Positions 23,390 to 32,191 are shown, counted from the first letter of the stretch. The stretch: DNA of 64,000 bases from UBA11872 sp965198285 (GCA_965198285.1 OZ240251.1:1612001-1676000), one strand, 5' to 3'. Program-made: numbers and translations. Notes: generated from the sequence alone by a model not told the origin.

Positions 23390-24067
23390 CTACGGCATAT
23401 CGCGGTGCGAGATGGCTGTGCGAAGGCGCCAGAGGGCCTGGATGCTGGCGAGGGTGAGGAAGGCGGCGGATGCGGCGGCGGCGTAGTCGAGGAGGTTGAG
23501 GCCCCAGCCGAGGTAGGCGATCAGGAAGGGGTAGTAGACCATCCAACTCTTGACGCTGAACGGTAGGGGCATGCGGAAGCGGTCGGCCAGGTAGAGCAGG
23601 ATGTTGGCGAGCGGGTAGGCCGCGGCGTAGGCCACGCCGATTTCGCCTCGCAACGCGCCCACGGCTACCAGTCCACCTATCACGGTGAGTTCGCGGACGT
23701 GGTCGCACACCTGGTCGAGGAGGGCGCCGAAGTTGGAGGCGAGGCCGCGGGCGCGGGCCAGTTCGCCGTCCAGAAAGTCGAGGGCAAGCGTGCCGATGAA
23801 TAGGGCGAGCGCGAGACGGGGAAAGGGAACGATCAGGGCCGCCACAGCGAATCCAAGTGGAATCTGACTGAGCGATAGCGCGCTGGGATGGACGCGAGCG
23901 AAGGCCAGGGCCTTGATTACGGGCCGGACGAGGTAGCCGCCGAGCTGCCGCAGCGGGGCTAGCAGCAGGCGTTCAAGGGTGGAGTAGGAGCCGGGGGCGG
24001 GATGCGGCGAGCCCTCACCCCGCCCTCGCTCGGATGGCGAGGGCGGAGGTGCAGGCCTGCCAGGCAC
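23390..24067 (-). CDS. CDP-alcohol phosphatidyltransferase family protein
   Basis: A 225-residue integral membrane enzyme. The family motif D-G-x2-A-R-x8-G-x3-D-x3-D is complete (D-F-L-D-G-E-L-A-R-A-R ... D-Q-V-C-D-H). Several hydrophobic helices surround it. The reaction is transfer of a phosphatidyl or phospho-polyol group from a CDP-activated donor to an alcohol, but whether it is a PgsA, Pis or other type is not clear. The proline-rich first 25 residues are encoded by an interspersed palindromic repeat. It starts 6 bases after glyQS. Confidence 0.88.
   Translation of the reverse strand: MPGRPAPPPSPSERGRGEGSPHPAPGSYSTLERLLLAPLRQLGGYLVRPVIKALAFARVHPSALSLSQIPLGFAVAALIVPFPRLALALFIGTLALDFLDGELARARGLASNFGALLDQVCDHVRELTVIGGLVAVGALRGEIGVAYAAAYPLANILLYLADRFRMPLPFSVKSWMVYYPFLIAYLGWGLNLLDYAAAASAAFLTLASIQALWRLRTAISHRDMP
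24012..24044 (-). repeat. Interspersed GC-rich palindromic repeat, copy 1
   Basis: CCCTCACCCC (24012-24021) is followed by an 8-bp stem GCCCTCGC/GCGAGGGC (24022-24029, 24037-24044) with a 7-base loop. It matches, in inverted orientation, the unit at 58104-58136. This type of CCCTC/GAGGG palindrome is common between genes in many bacteria. Here it lies within the 5' end of a coding frame. Confidence 0.6.
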
Positions 24068-24073
24068 GGCGGT

Positions 24074-25378
24074 CTACCAGGCCAGTTGGTCGGCGAAGTA
24101 GGCGCGCAGGCCGTCGGCGGCTACCCGCTCCTGCCGCATGGAGTCGCGTTCGCGCACGGTGACGGTTTGGTCGTCGAGCGAGTCGAAGTCGACGGTCACA
24201 GCGAAAGGCGTGCCGGCCTCGTCTTGGCGGGCGTAGCGGCGGCCGATCGAACCGCTGGCGTCATAGAAGATCGGCCAATTGGCGCGCAGATCGTCGGCGA
24301 TGCGGGTGGCCAGTTCCACCAGCGGCGGCCGGTTGCGGGCCAGGGGGAAGACAGCGACCTTGAACGGGGCGAGCCTCGGGTCAAGATTCAGGGACACGCG
24401 GGGTTTCCCGGCGACTTCCTGCACGGTGTAGGCGTCGGACAGCAAGGCCAGGGCCGCGCGGTCGACGCCGGCGGCCGGCTCGATCACGTAGGGGACCACG
24501 TGGGCCTTGGCCTCGTCGTCGAAGTACGACAGGTCGGTTCCGCTGGCTTCGGCGTGGCGCTTGAGGTCGAAGTCGGTGCGGTTGGCGATGCCTTCCAGTT
24601 CGCCCCAGCCGAAGGGGAACTGGTATTCGATGTCGGTGGTGGCCTTGGCGTAGTGCGCCAGTTCCTCGGCGTCGTGGGGGCGCAGGCGCAGGCGGCGCGT
24701 ATCCAGACCCAGCTCTTTCCACCAGGCAAAGCGGGCGTCGACCCAGTCCTCGTGGGCCGCGTCGTCCTGGTCCGGCTGGACGAAGTACTGCAACTCCATT
24801 TGCTCGAACTCGCGGCTACGGAAGATGAAGTTGCCGGTGGTGATCTCGTTGCGGAAGGCTTTGCCGATCTGGGCGATGCCGAAGGGCATCTGAACCCGGG
24901 CGGTGTCGCGCACGTTCTTGAAGTTCACGTAGGTGGACTGGGCGGTTTCGGGCCGCAGGTAGGCCACGGAGGCGTCGTCTTCCACCGGACCCACGAATGT
25001 CTGGAACATTGTGTTGAACATGCGCGGGTCGGTGAGTTCGGCGCCGTCGTGCGGGCAGCGCCCGTCCGACACGTCGTCTTCGCGGAAGCGGCGGCGGCAG
25101 CTTGGGCACTCCACCAGCGGGTCCGCGAAGTGTTCGATATGGCCGGACACTTCCCAGATGCGCGGGTGCATGAGGATGGAGGCGTTGAGGCCGACGACTT
25201 CGGGGCGCACGTGCACGACGCGCCGCCACCAGGCGTCTTTGATATTGCGGATCAGTTCGGCGCCCAGCGGTCCGTAGTCCCAGGTGCTGGCGAAGCCGCC
25301 GTAGATCTCGGAGCTGGGAAAAACGAACCCTCGGCGCTTGGCTAGGGAGGTCAGGGTTTCAAGGTCGGGAGCGGGCAT
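24074..25378 (-). CDS. glyQS: Glycyl-tRNA synthetase, alpha2 type
   Basis: A 434-residue class II synthetase, the length expected for the homodimeric (alpha2) glycyl enzyme. The N terminus has R-R-G-F-V-F-P-S-S-E-I-Y-G-G; motif 2 is F-R-N-E-I-T-T-G-N-F-I-F-R-S-R-E-F-E-Q-M-E; motif 3 lies in P-Y-V-I-E-P-A-A-G-V-D-R. A Cys2-type pair C-P-S-C...C-P-H-D forms the inserted Zn site. The C-terminal anticodon-binding domain ends with L-R-A-Y-F-A-D-Q-L. It charges tRNA-Gly. A 7-bp hairpin lies just upstream. Confidence 0.95.
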   Translation of the reverse strand: MPAPDLETLTSLAKRRGFVFPSSEIYGGFASTWDYGPLGAELIRNIKDAWWRRVVHVRPEVVGLNASILMHPRIWEVSGHIEHFADPLVECPSCRRRFREDDVSDGRCPHDGAELTDPRMFNTMFQTFVGPVEDDASVAYLRPETAQSTYVNFKNVRDTARVQMPFGIAQIGKAFRNEITTGNFIFRSREFEQMELQYFVQPDQDDAAHEDWVDARFAWWKELGLDTRRLRLRPHDAEELAHYAKATTDIEYQFPFGWGELEGIANRTDFDLKRHAEASGTDLSYFDDEAKAHVVPYVIEPAAGVDRAALALLSDAYTVQEVAGKPRVSLNLDPRLAPFKVAVFPLARNRPPLVELATRIADDLRANWPIFYDASGSIGRRYARQDEAGTPFAVTVDFDSLDDQTVTVRERDSMRQERVAADGLRAYFADQLAW

Positions 25379-25410
25379 AGCAGTCCTCGTGTGTGAACAG
25401 GGTCATGGGA

Positions 25411-25432
25411 GTGCCGTGCGAGATGACGGCAC
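25411..25432. other. Hairpin between recO and glyQS
   Basis: GTGCCGT (25411-25417) pairs with ACGGCAC (25426-25432) around an 8-base loop, in the 67-base gap after recO and before glyQS. No T-run follows on the transcribed strand. It is a possible leader or processing structure. Confidence 0.3.
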
Positions 25433-25445
25433 CTCGTCGTCGGTG

Positions 25446-26246
25446 TTACGCCCCGGGCGTCGGCCGGGGCGCGGGACCCACGCCAGCACGTTCAAGCAGG
25501 CGGGCGGACGAGATCTCGCGCTCGACGACCGAGGTCGCGTAGGCGCGGAGGGCGGTGCGCAGTTCCGCGCGGGTGCGCGGGTCGGCGCGCAGGCGGGCCG
25601 CGCCCGCCAGTCCATCGTGTGCGATGAAGCGCAGGGTCTTCAAGGTGTCGACGCTCAGGGTGTGGCTGGCGTGGTCGCGGGAACACTCGGCGCAGACGAC
25701 GCCACCGGTGCGGGGGGCGAAGGCATGGGCGCCCGGTTGAAGTGCCTGCCGGCAGACCGTGCAGCGCCAGAGTTCGGGGGCGTAGCCGTGCATGTCCAGC
25801 AGGTTGATGGCGAGGGCGGATAGCAACGGTTCGGGGTCGGCGGCCGCGCCGTTGAGCGCGCGCAGGAACGCGGTGAGGGCGGCGTAGGCGTCGGGCGCCG
25901 CTTCGCCGTCTTCGCTGAGGCCGTCCAACAATTCGACTGCCCAGCCGGCGGCGGCAAAGGCCGCCAGGTCGCTGCGGAAGCGTGGGTAGGTTTCCAGGCT
26001 TTGCGCCTGCGTGAGCACATCCAGGTTGGCGCCGACCACGCCCATCAGGCGGACGCGGGTGAATAGCTCGATGTGGGGCGCGAGCTGACTGGTGGGCCGC
26101 CGCGAGCCGCGCGCCACCAGGCGGCGGCGTCCGAACTCGCGGGTGAAAAGCGTGACGATACGGTCGGCGTCGCCCAGATCGCGGCGGCTGAGCACGACGC
26201 CTTCGGCTTTGTAGGTGCTGGAACGCTGAAGAACGGCCATGGGCAA
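25446..26246 (-). CDS. recO: DNA repair protein RecO
   Basis: A 266-residue protein. It begins with the OB fold typical of RecO (Y-K-A-E-G-V-V-L-S-R-R-D-L-G-D-A-D-R-I-V-T-L-F-T). A helical bundle follows, then a Cys4 zinc finger (C-T-V-C at about 162-165 and C-A-E-C later). RecO loads RecA on SSB-coated DNA with RecR. The gene is 2 bases from the upstream CBS-domain gene and 67 from glyQS, suggesting one transcript. The length and domain order are normal. Confidence 0.93.
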   Translation of the reverse strand: MPMAVLQRSSTYKAEGVVLSRRDLGDADRIVTLFTREFGRRRLVARGSRRPTSQLAPHIELFTRVRLMGVVGANLDVLTQAQSLETYPRFRSDLAAFAAAGWAVELLDGLSEDGEAAPDAYAALTAFLRALNGAAADPEPLLSALAINLLDMHGYAPELWRCTVCRQALQPGAHAFAPRTGGVVCAECSRDHASHTLSVDTLKTLRFIAHDGLAGAARLRADPRTRAELRTALRAYATSVVEREISSARLLERAGVGPAPRPTPGA

Positions 26247-26248
26247 GC

Positions 26249-27583
26249 CTAACGCGGGTCGGTGGCTTCGGACGGGCTGACGGTTGGGCGGCTGATGACG
26301 TCGACGGTCTCGAGGCGGGGACCGCGCATGCGGCGGACGCGCAGGAGCCAGCCGTCGTGCGCGACGGCGTCGCCGGACTTGGGGACCGCGCCGAGTCGGT
26401 GCATCAGAAAGCCGGCGACAGTGGAGAACTCGCCCGCGGGCAGGCGGCAGCCGGTGGCTTCCGCCAGACGGTCCACGCGCAGCGCGCCCGACACGACGAA
26501 TCGGCCGGAGCCGAACTGCTGAACGTCTTCGAGCGGGGTGTCGTGCTCGTCACGAATCTCGCCCACGACTTCCTCGACCAGGTCTTCCAGCGTGACGATG
26601 CCTGCCTGCGAGCCGTGTTCGTCCACGACCAGCGCCATGTGGGCGCGGTCGCGCCGCATGGCCACCAGCAATTCGCCGACCAGGGCGGTAGCGGGTGTGA
26701 TGTGGAGAGGGCGAATGGCGTGTTCCGGCAACGGCTGGTCCATAGCGGCAGGGTCAATGGCCAGCAGATCCTTGACGTGAACGAAGCCGACGATGGCGTC
26801 GGGGGTATCGCGATAGAGGGGGAAGCGCGAATAGCCGGTGGTTACCGCCTGGCGCTCGATCTCGCGCACGGACATCCCGGCCGGCACCACGTGGACGGCC
26901 GAGCGCGGGGCCATGACATCTTCGACCGGACGGGCGGCGAAGCGTAAGGCGCGGTTGGCCAGCTGCTGCTGGGGCGCGCTGATTGCGCCGAGACGGCGCA
27001 ATTCGCCCAGCATCGACCCAATCTGGTCGGGCGTGTAGGCAGTCGCCAACTCATCGCGCGGGACTACGCCAACGGCGCGGATGGTCAGATTGGCCAGCTC
27101 GTTCAAGACCCAGAGGACGCCGCGTACGGCGTTGGCGTAGAGGCGGAAGGGCAGGGCGACCCAGAGCAGCGTGCGCACAGGGTCGGCGATGGCGATGTTC
27201 TTGGGCGCCATCTCGCCCAGCACCATGTGCAGGACGACCACGATGGTCAGGGCGATGATACTGGCCAGCGCGTGCAGCGGCGCGCCGGTGAGGCCGATGC
27301 GGTCGGCAAAGGCCGCCTCCAGCACGTCGGCAATGGCTGGCTCGGCCACGAAGCCCAGGCCCAGGGAGGCCATGGTGATGCCAAGCTGCGCGCCGGTGAG
27401 CATGAACGAAAGTTCGCGCATGGAGGCCACAGCCAGACGTGCGGATCGTCGGCCGTCAGCGGCCCGCCGCTCCAGTTCTCCGCGTCGGCTGGCGGCGGCG
27501 GCCGTGATCGCGACTTCGGCGCCGACGAAGAATCCATTGACGACGAGCAGCAAGAGAGCTACCAGGAGGAGGATGACGGTCAT
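26249..27583 (-). CDS. CorC/HlyC-type hemolysin-family protein with CBS domains
   Basis: A 444-residue protein. The DUF21 (CNNM) transmembrane domain occupies about residues 1-190 with N-G-F-F-V-G-A-E-V-A and S-F-M-L-T-G-A-Q-L-G. Two CBS domains follow (to about 340) with a V-M-A-P-R start and V-V-D-E-H-G-S-Q-A-G-I-V-T-L-E-D-L. A C-terminal CorC_HlyC domain ends the protein. The family includes Mg/Co exporters and related ion-handling proteins. The start at 27583 overlaps the previous paralogue's stop by 4 bases. Confidence 0.9.
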   Translation of the reverse strand: MTVILLLVALLLLVVNGFFVGAEVAITAAAASRRGELERRAADGRRSARLAVASMRELSFMLTGAQLGITMASLGLGFVAEPAIADVLEAAFADRIGLTGAPLHALASIIALTIVVVLHMVLGEMAPKNIAIADPVRTLLWVALPFRLYANAVRGVLWVLNELANLTIRAVGVVPRDELATAYTPDQIGSMLGELRRLGAISAPQQQLANRALRFAARPVEDVMAPRSAVHVVPAGMSVREIERQAVTTGYSRFPLYRDTPDAIVGFVHVKDLLAIDPAAMDQPLPEHAIRPLHITPATALVGELLVAMRRDRAHMALVVDEHGSQAGIVTLEDLVEEVVGEIRDEHDTPLEDVQQFGSGRFVVSGALRVDRLAEATGCRLPAGEFSTVAGFLMHRLGAVPKSGDAVAHDGWLLRVRRMRGPRLETVDVISRPTVSPSEATDPR

Positions 27584-28899
27584 CGAACGCTCCGGCGCCG
27601 GGTGGAAGGTCTTTCCATGCGCACTCGATCGATGCGCCGTCCGTCCATAGCGGCCACGCGGAAGGTCCAACCGCGGAACGACACGGCGTCGCCAACCCGC
27701 GGGACGCGCTGCAACAGCGTCAGCACGAGTCCGGCCAGCGTCTCGAAGCGGCCCTCGGGCATCGCGAAACCGGTGGCCTCACTCAGCTCGTCGCGTCGAA
27801 TCCGGGCCGCCACGTCGTAGGCGCCGCCGTCCAGCGACGTGACCAATGCGGGTTCGGGCCGGTCGTACTCGTCCTCGATGCTGCCCAGCAGCTCTTCCAC
27901 GATGTCTTCCAGCGTGACGACGCCGGCGGCCTGACCAAACTCGTCATGAACGATGACCATGGCGTGCTGGGCGGCCTGCATTTCGAGCAATAATGAACGC
28001 AGGTCGCGGGCGGTCGGTACGACCAGCGCGCGCTGTGCCTTGACGGAGACCGGCGTGGCGGCCCGGGCGGAGGCCGGCAGCGCCAGGACGTCCTTGACGT
28101 GAGCGATCCCCACGTATTCGCGCCCTTCGGCATCGCGGATCGGGAACCGCGAATAGCCGGTATCCATTGACAGGCTAGCCAGGTCGGCCAGGTTGGCGGT
28201 TGACGGAATCGTCACCACCTGCGACCTGGGAACCATCACGTCGCCGGCGCTGGTGCGGCCGAGACCCAGTGCGCGGTCGAGCACTTCGTACTCAACGCCC
28301 TCGATGGTGTTCTCACGTGCGGCCCAGCGCAGCGCCTCACGCATCTCTTCAAGGGACTGAAACCCCTCAAGCTCCTCGCGCGGGGCCAGCCCGACCAGCC
28401 GCATCGTGGCGTTGGCCATGGCGTTGAGCAATCGGATGACGGGCGCGAAGAGCGTGTTGACCAGCATGGCGGGCGGCACGAAGACTCGGGCCGTGGCCAT
28501 GGGCCGGGCGATGGCCAGGTTCTTGGGAGCCAGTTCGCCAAGCACCATTTGAACTACCGTGGCCACGATGAGCGCGGCCGCCGCCGTCATCGCCGCCAGC
28601 ACACCATTCTCGATACCCGGAATCCAAGCCAGCAGAGGCCGCAGCAGCGGTCCGATAGCGTTGTCCACGACGAAGCCGAGCACGAGCGAGCTGACCGTGA
28701 TGCCGAGTTGGGCGCCGGAAAGCTGAAACGACAACGATTCAAGCCCGCGCCGGACGGTGCGGTCGCGGCGGGCACCCCGAGCGGCAGCGGTCTCGACCTC
28801 GTAGCGGTCAACCGCCACCAGGGCGAACTGCGCGCCCGCGAACAGGCCGTTAATGGCGATCAGACCCAGGAAGACCAGGAGACCAAACAGGATGTCGAT
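27580..28899 (-). CDS. CorC/HlyC-type hemolysin-family protein with CBS domains
   Basis: About 440 residues with the same DUF21-CBS-CBS-CorC_HlyC order as its neighbours. S-F-Q-L-S-G-A-Q-L-G-I, V-M-V-P-R-S-Q and V-I-V-H-D-E-F-G-Q-A-A-G-V-V-T-L-E-D are visible. The first membrane helix is coded upstream of the first standard start (GTG 28818). No ATG, GTG or TTG lies between it and the in-frame stop. GGGAG sits 7 bases before ATC 28899, which aligns with the paralogue's Met1. I therefore place the start there, with the shorter GTG form as the alternative. Confidence 0.8.
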   Translation of the reverse strand: MDILFGLLVFLGLIAINGLFAGAQFALVAVDRYEVETAAARGARRDRTVRRGLESLSFQLSGAQLGITVSSLVLGFVVDNAIGPLLRPLLAWIPGIENGVLAAMTAAAALIVATVVQMVLGELAPKNLAIARPMATARVFVPPAMLVNTLFAPVIRLLNAMANATMRLVGLAPREELEGFQSLEEMREALRWAARENTIEGVEYEVLDRALGLGRTSAGDVMVPRSQVVTIPSTANLADLASLSMDTGYSRFPIRDAEGREYVGIAHVKDVLALPASARAATPVSVKAQRALVVPTARDLRSLLLEMQAAQHAMVIVHDEFGQAAGVVTLEDIVEELLGSIEDEYDRPEPALVTSLDGGAYDVAARIRRDELSEATGFAMPEGRFETLAGLVLTLLQRVPRVGDAVSFRGWTFRVAAMDGRRIDRVRMERPSTRRRSVR

Positions 28900-28957
28900 G
28901 ACAGGTCTCCCGGGTTAGGCCGTGGTGGTCAGGCCGCCGGGCCTCGTGGTAGGCCGA

Positions 28958-30229
28958 CTAGGCGGCATTGCCATCTTCGTCGAGCCGGGTGACCTCCAGG
29001 CGCGTGATGCGGGTGTCCTTGACCGCGTGCACCCGCAACACCGCACCGTTGACGTTGACAGATTCGCCGACGGCCGGCACACGACCGAACGCGCTGAAGG
29101 CAAGGCCGCCCACGGTGTCCACGCCGTCGGCGGTGAGGGTGAGATTGAGTTCGTCGTTCAGGTCGGTGATCGGCAGGCCGGCGTCCACGACAAGGCGGCC
29201 CGGGCCGAGCGGAACGATTGGGACGTCGGGGACGTCGTACTCGTCCTCGATCTCGCCGACGATCTCTTCCAACAGATCCTCGATCGTCACCAGCCCGGCG
29301 GTGTCGCCGTATTCGTTCACAACAATCGCCATGTGCAGGTTGTCGCCCTGCATCTCGCGGAGCAGACGGTCCACGTACTTGGAATCCGGGACGAAGAGCG
29401 GCTCGCGCGCCAGGGAGCGGAGGTCCGACGTCTGGGTGGGTTCCAGCAGTTCGGCCAGGCCGTCGCGCACGTGGATGACCCCGATCACGTTGTCCAGGTC
29501 GCCTTCGTAGACCGGCAAGCGGGAGAGGCCGTGTGCGTGCGCGGTGCGCAAGGCGCCACGCAGCGTCGTTTCCGTACTCACGGCCACGATATCCGGGCGC
29601 GGGGTCATAACCTGGCGTACGACTCGGTCGCCCAATTCGATCACGTTGGTGATCATTTCGATGTCGGTGGCGTCGATCGCGCCTTCGCGGGCGCCTTCCA
29701 CCGCCTCGATCACGGCGGCGTCCTGCGGGCCGGGGCCGCGCCAGGCCTCCTGCTCCGTCGGCGACAGCAAGCGCTCGAACGGGCGGCTGGCCGGCCCGAA
29801 CAGGACATATTGCGCGTAGATCAGCCACCAGAAGCGGCGAGCGATCCGCAGGGGATGGCGCTGGGCGAATATGCGCGGGGTCACACGCGCGCCGCCCGCG
29901 TGCAGGATGGTCAGGACGCCGAGCGCCAGCACCACGCCGCCGGGCCGCGAACTCAGCAAGATTCCGAGTTCCTCGCCGACCGTCGTGGCGGCCAGGGCGG
30001 CGGACGTGAAGATCAGCACGGCCGCGCCGATCCTGGCGCTGGCCCAGAACCGAAAACGGTTGTCGAGCAATATCCGCAGGCGTCGCGCGGCGCGGGGTTC
30101 GGTGCTGTCCAGCGACTCCAGCGCGGTTTGGGAAAGCTCCAGCGCCGCGTTCTCGGCCAGCACCAGCAACGTGCTAACGACGGTCAGCACGAGAATGAGG
30201 GCAAGTCCTACCCAACTAACCGGATCCAA
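28958..30229 (-). CDS. CorC/HlyC-type hemolysin-family protein with CBS domains
   Basis: A 423-residue third member of the tandem set: hydrophobic DUF21 part (L-A-L-I-L-V-L-T-V-V-S-T-L-L-V-L-A-E-N-A-A-L-E at the start), CBS pair (V-M-T-P-R-P-D-I, I-V-V-N-E-Y-G-D-T-A-G-L-V-T-I-E-D), and CorC_HlyC end. Its DUF21 part is divergent and lacks the G-A-Q-L-G segment of the other two. TTG start with GGGGAG about 10 bases upstream. It is first in the three-gene run and may form hetero-oligomers with the others; that is inference. Confidence 0.88.
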   Translation of the reverse strand: MDPVSWVGLALILVLTVVSTLLVLAENAALELSQTALESLDSTEPRAARRLRILLDNRFRFWASARIGAAVLIFTSAALAATTVGEELGILLSSRPGGVVLALGVLTILHAGGARVTPRIFAQRHPLRIARRFWWLIYAQYVLFGPASRPFERLLSPTEQEAWRGPGPQDAAVIEAVEGAREGAIDATDIEMITNVIELGDRVVRQVMTPRPDIVAVSTETTLRGALRTAHAHGLSRLPVYEGDLDNVIGVIHVRDGLAELLEPTQTSDLRSLAREPLFVPDSKYVDRLLREMQGDNLHMAIVVNEYGDTAGLVTIEDLLEEIVGEIEDEYDVPDVPIVPLGPGRLVVDAGLPITDLNDELNLTLTADGVDTVGGLAFSAFGRVPAVGESVNVNGAVLRVHAVKDTRITRLEVTRLDEDGNAA

Positions 30230-30315
30230 AAAGGATCCACTCCCCTGCCGCGCGGCACAGACGGGTGCTCACGCCCAGATGTCGGCCGCCGCCTGGCAGC
30301 GGCGCCGCATCGCGA

Positions 30316-31320
30316 TCATTCGAATAACGCGGTAATGGACTCATCATTGTGGACCCGGCGGACCGCCTCCGCGAACAATTGGGCGGTGGCGACCTGAACG
30401 ATCTTGCCTGTGTGGACGCCGTTTCGCAGCGGAATGCTGTCCGTGACGAACACTCGCTGAAGTCCCGAGCCTTCCAGCATGGGAAGGGCGCCGTTGGCAA
30501 AGACGCCGTGGATCACGCAGGCGTAAACGGCGTTGGCGCCCCGATCCAGGAGTGACCGCGCGCCTTCGGCAAGCGTTCCGCCGGTAGAGATCAGGTCGTC
30601 CACAAGGACCGCCGTGCGCCCGGAGACTTCACCGACCACGGTAAGCGTCTGGATCTCGTCGGGCGCCATTCGATCCTTGAAGACGACGGCAAGCGAGGAG
30701 TCATCCAGCCGCTGGCTGAAGTCGTGGGCGCGGGCGACGCCGCCGGCGTCTGGCGACACGACGACGAGATCGTCAGAGACGACGCGGCGAAGGGCGTCCG
30801 CGAGCAGCGGCGAGGCTTGCAGATGATCGACCGGGATATCGAAGAACCCCTGCACGGCGGGCGCGTGCAGGTCCAGAGTCATGACGCGGTTGGCGCCGGC
30901 CGCTTCCAGCAAGTTGGCCACCAGCTTGGCCGTGATGGGCTCGCGGCCGGTGGACTTCTTCTCCTGGCGGGCGTAACCGAAGTAAGGAATAACGGCCGTG
31001 ATGCGCCCGGCGGAGGCGCGCCGCAGCGCGTCGATCATGATGAGGAGCTGCATCAGGTGCTCGTCCACCGGCGCGGAGGTGGACTGGATGACGAATACGT
31101 CGGTGCCGCGCACGTTCTCGTTGATCTGAACGCGCGCCTCGCCGTCGGGAAACTGCTCGAGCCTGACCGAGCCCAGCGGTTGGTCGAGGCGCGCGGCGAT
31201 GTGCTCGGCCAGAGCCCGATTGCTCGAGCCGGCAAAAACCTTGAGTTCGCCGTCCAGTGTCTTCGCCTCGTGCGGCCCGATAGGTGGGGGCGCCAAGCCC
31301 GCACGCGCACTCACCGGCAC
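30316..31320 (-). CDS. prs: Ribose-phosphate pyrophosphokinase
   Basis: A 334-residue PRPP synthetase, making 5-phosphoribosyl diphosphate from ribose-5-phosphate and ATP. Seen are L-K-V-F-A-G-S-S-N-R-A-L, F-P-D-G-E, I-Q-S-T-S-A-P-V, Y-F-G-Y-A-R-Q-E-K-K (ATP site), V-S-P-D-A-G-G-V-A-R-A and the PRPP-binding V-L-V-D-D-L-I-S-T-G-G-T. The frame extends further upstream, but the added region is low-complexity. GTG 31320 is preferred, with GTG 31314 equally possible. About 20 extra residues precede the conserved start. Confidence 0.93.
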   Translation of the reverse strand: MPVSARAGLAPPPIGPHEAKTLDGELKVFAGSSNRALAEHIAARLDQPLGSVRLEQFPDGEARVQINENVRGTDVFVIQSTSAPVDEHLMQLLIMIDALRRASAGRITAVIPYFGYARQEKKSTGREPITAKLVANLLEAAGANRVMTLDLHAPAVQGFFDIPVDHLQASPLLADALRRVVSDDLVVVSPDAGGVARAHDFSQRLDDSSLAVVFKDRMAPDEIQTLTVVGEVSGRTAVLVDDLISTGGTLAEGARSLLDRGANAVYACVIHGVFANGALPMLEGSGLQRVFVTDSIPLRNGVHTGKIVQVATAQLFAEAVRRVHNDESITALFE

Positions 31321-31432
31321 ATGATATCCGGCCTGAGGGCAGGGATTCGTGGTTCGTGAGTCGTGGCTTGTGGTTGGCGGCGGGGGTGTGGTTCGACAAG
31401 CTCCCCACGAACGGTAGGGCGACCGAGCGTGC

Positions 31433-32188
31433 TCAGGTACGGCGGCGGAAGGCGGCGTTGGCGGCGGCCAGGCGTTCGCGATCGTCGCAGCCGATGGTCT
31501 CGTCAAGGTCGGCGATCTGATACCCGGCGACCCGCTGGCCGTCGGCGATGGCCAGGTCAATCAGGCGGGTGAGGTAGCGTTCGCCCGAGGCTGGACTGGG
31601 TTCGACGCGCGGCAGGGCACGGCGCAGCCAGCCGGCGCGAAAGGCCGCCGGACCCGCGTTGACGGTGGTGAGCGCCAAGTCGTCGGGTGTGGCATCGGCG
31701 GTTTCCACGATGCGGTGTACCAAGCCCTCGCCAGCAAGGCGCACGCGGCCAAAGGCGCCGGGGTCAGGGACATCCGCCCAGGAGATGGCCGCAACGCCAT
31801 CGACGCTCAGCAGGGCGTTCACAACGCCGCGCACCGTGGACGGACGCACCAGGGGCGAGTCTCCGTAGAGCGCGACGACTACGCCGACGGATGGGGGAAG
31901 GGCGCCAAGACCGATTTCCACGGCGTAGGCGGTGCCCCGGCCATCGGGCGGTTGTTCCACGGTGACCGCGCCGTCCGCCGCGGCGCCAACGTCCATGCCC
32001 GGTTGAATGACGACCACGAGCGGATTGAGGCCGGCGGTCCGCCCGGTTTCCACCACGTGGGCCAGCATGGGGCGGTCGGCTACGCGATGCATCACTTTGG
32101 GCACGTCGGAAGCAAAGCGCGTGCCGCGCCCGGCCGCCATGACGACGCCGGCGGCGGCGTTACCGGTTTGGGCGACCGCTTCGTTCAT
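31433..32188 (-). CDS. GlmU N-domain-like sugar nucleotidyltransferase
   Basis: A 251-residue pyrophosphorylase. M-A-A-G-R-G-T-R-F at 17-25 with P-K-V-M-H is the nucleotide-binding loop; Y-G-D-S-P-L-V holds the Mg Asp; G-R-V-x4-G-L-V-H-R-I-V-E and G-E-R-Y-L-T-R-L-I match the UDP-GlcNAc pyrophosphorylase half of GlmU. The left-handed beta-helix acetyltransferase half is absent. It may make a UDP-sugar alone or act with a separate acetyltransferase. The ATG lies 3 bases beyond the 3' end of tRNA-Gln, so no Shine-Dalgarno is possible after tRNA processing. Confidence 0.8.
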   Translation of the reverse strand: MNEAVAQTGNAAAGVVMAAGRGTRFASDVPKVMHRVADRPMLAHVVETGRTAGLNPLVVVIQPGMDVGAAADGAVTVEQPPDGRGTAYAVEIGLGALPPSVGVVVALYGDSPLVRPSTVRGVVNALLSVDGVAAISWADVPDPGAFGRVRLAGEGLVHRIVETADATPDDLALTTVNAGPAAFRAGWLRRALPRVEPSPASGERYLTRLIDLAIADGQRVAGYQIADLDETIGCDDRERLAAANAAFRRRT

Positions 32189-32191
32189 CGG

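Noticed and set aside
24002..25345. Long plus-strand frame of 447 codons opposite glyQS
   Set aside because: It mirrors the complete glycyl-tRNA synthetase gene; its Gly/Val/Arg-rich translation has no domain pattern and arises from GC-rich third positions.
28922..30397. Plus-strand frame of 491 codons opposite a CBS-domain gene
   Set aside because: Shadow of the third CorC/HlyC-type gene; no motif and no start signal.
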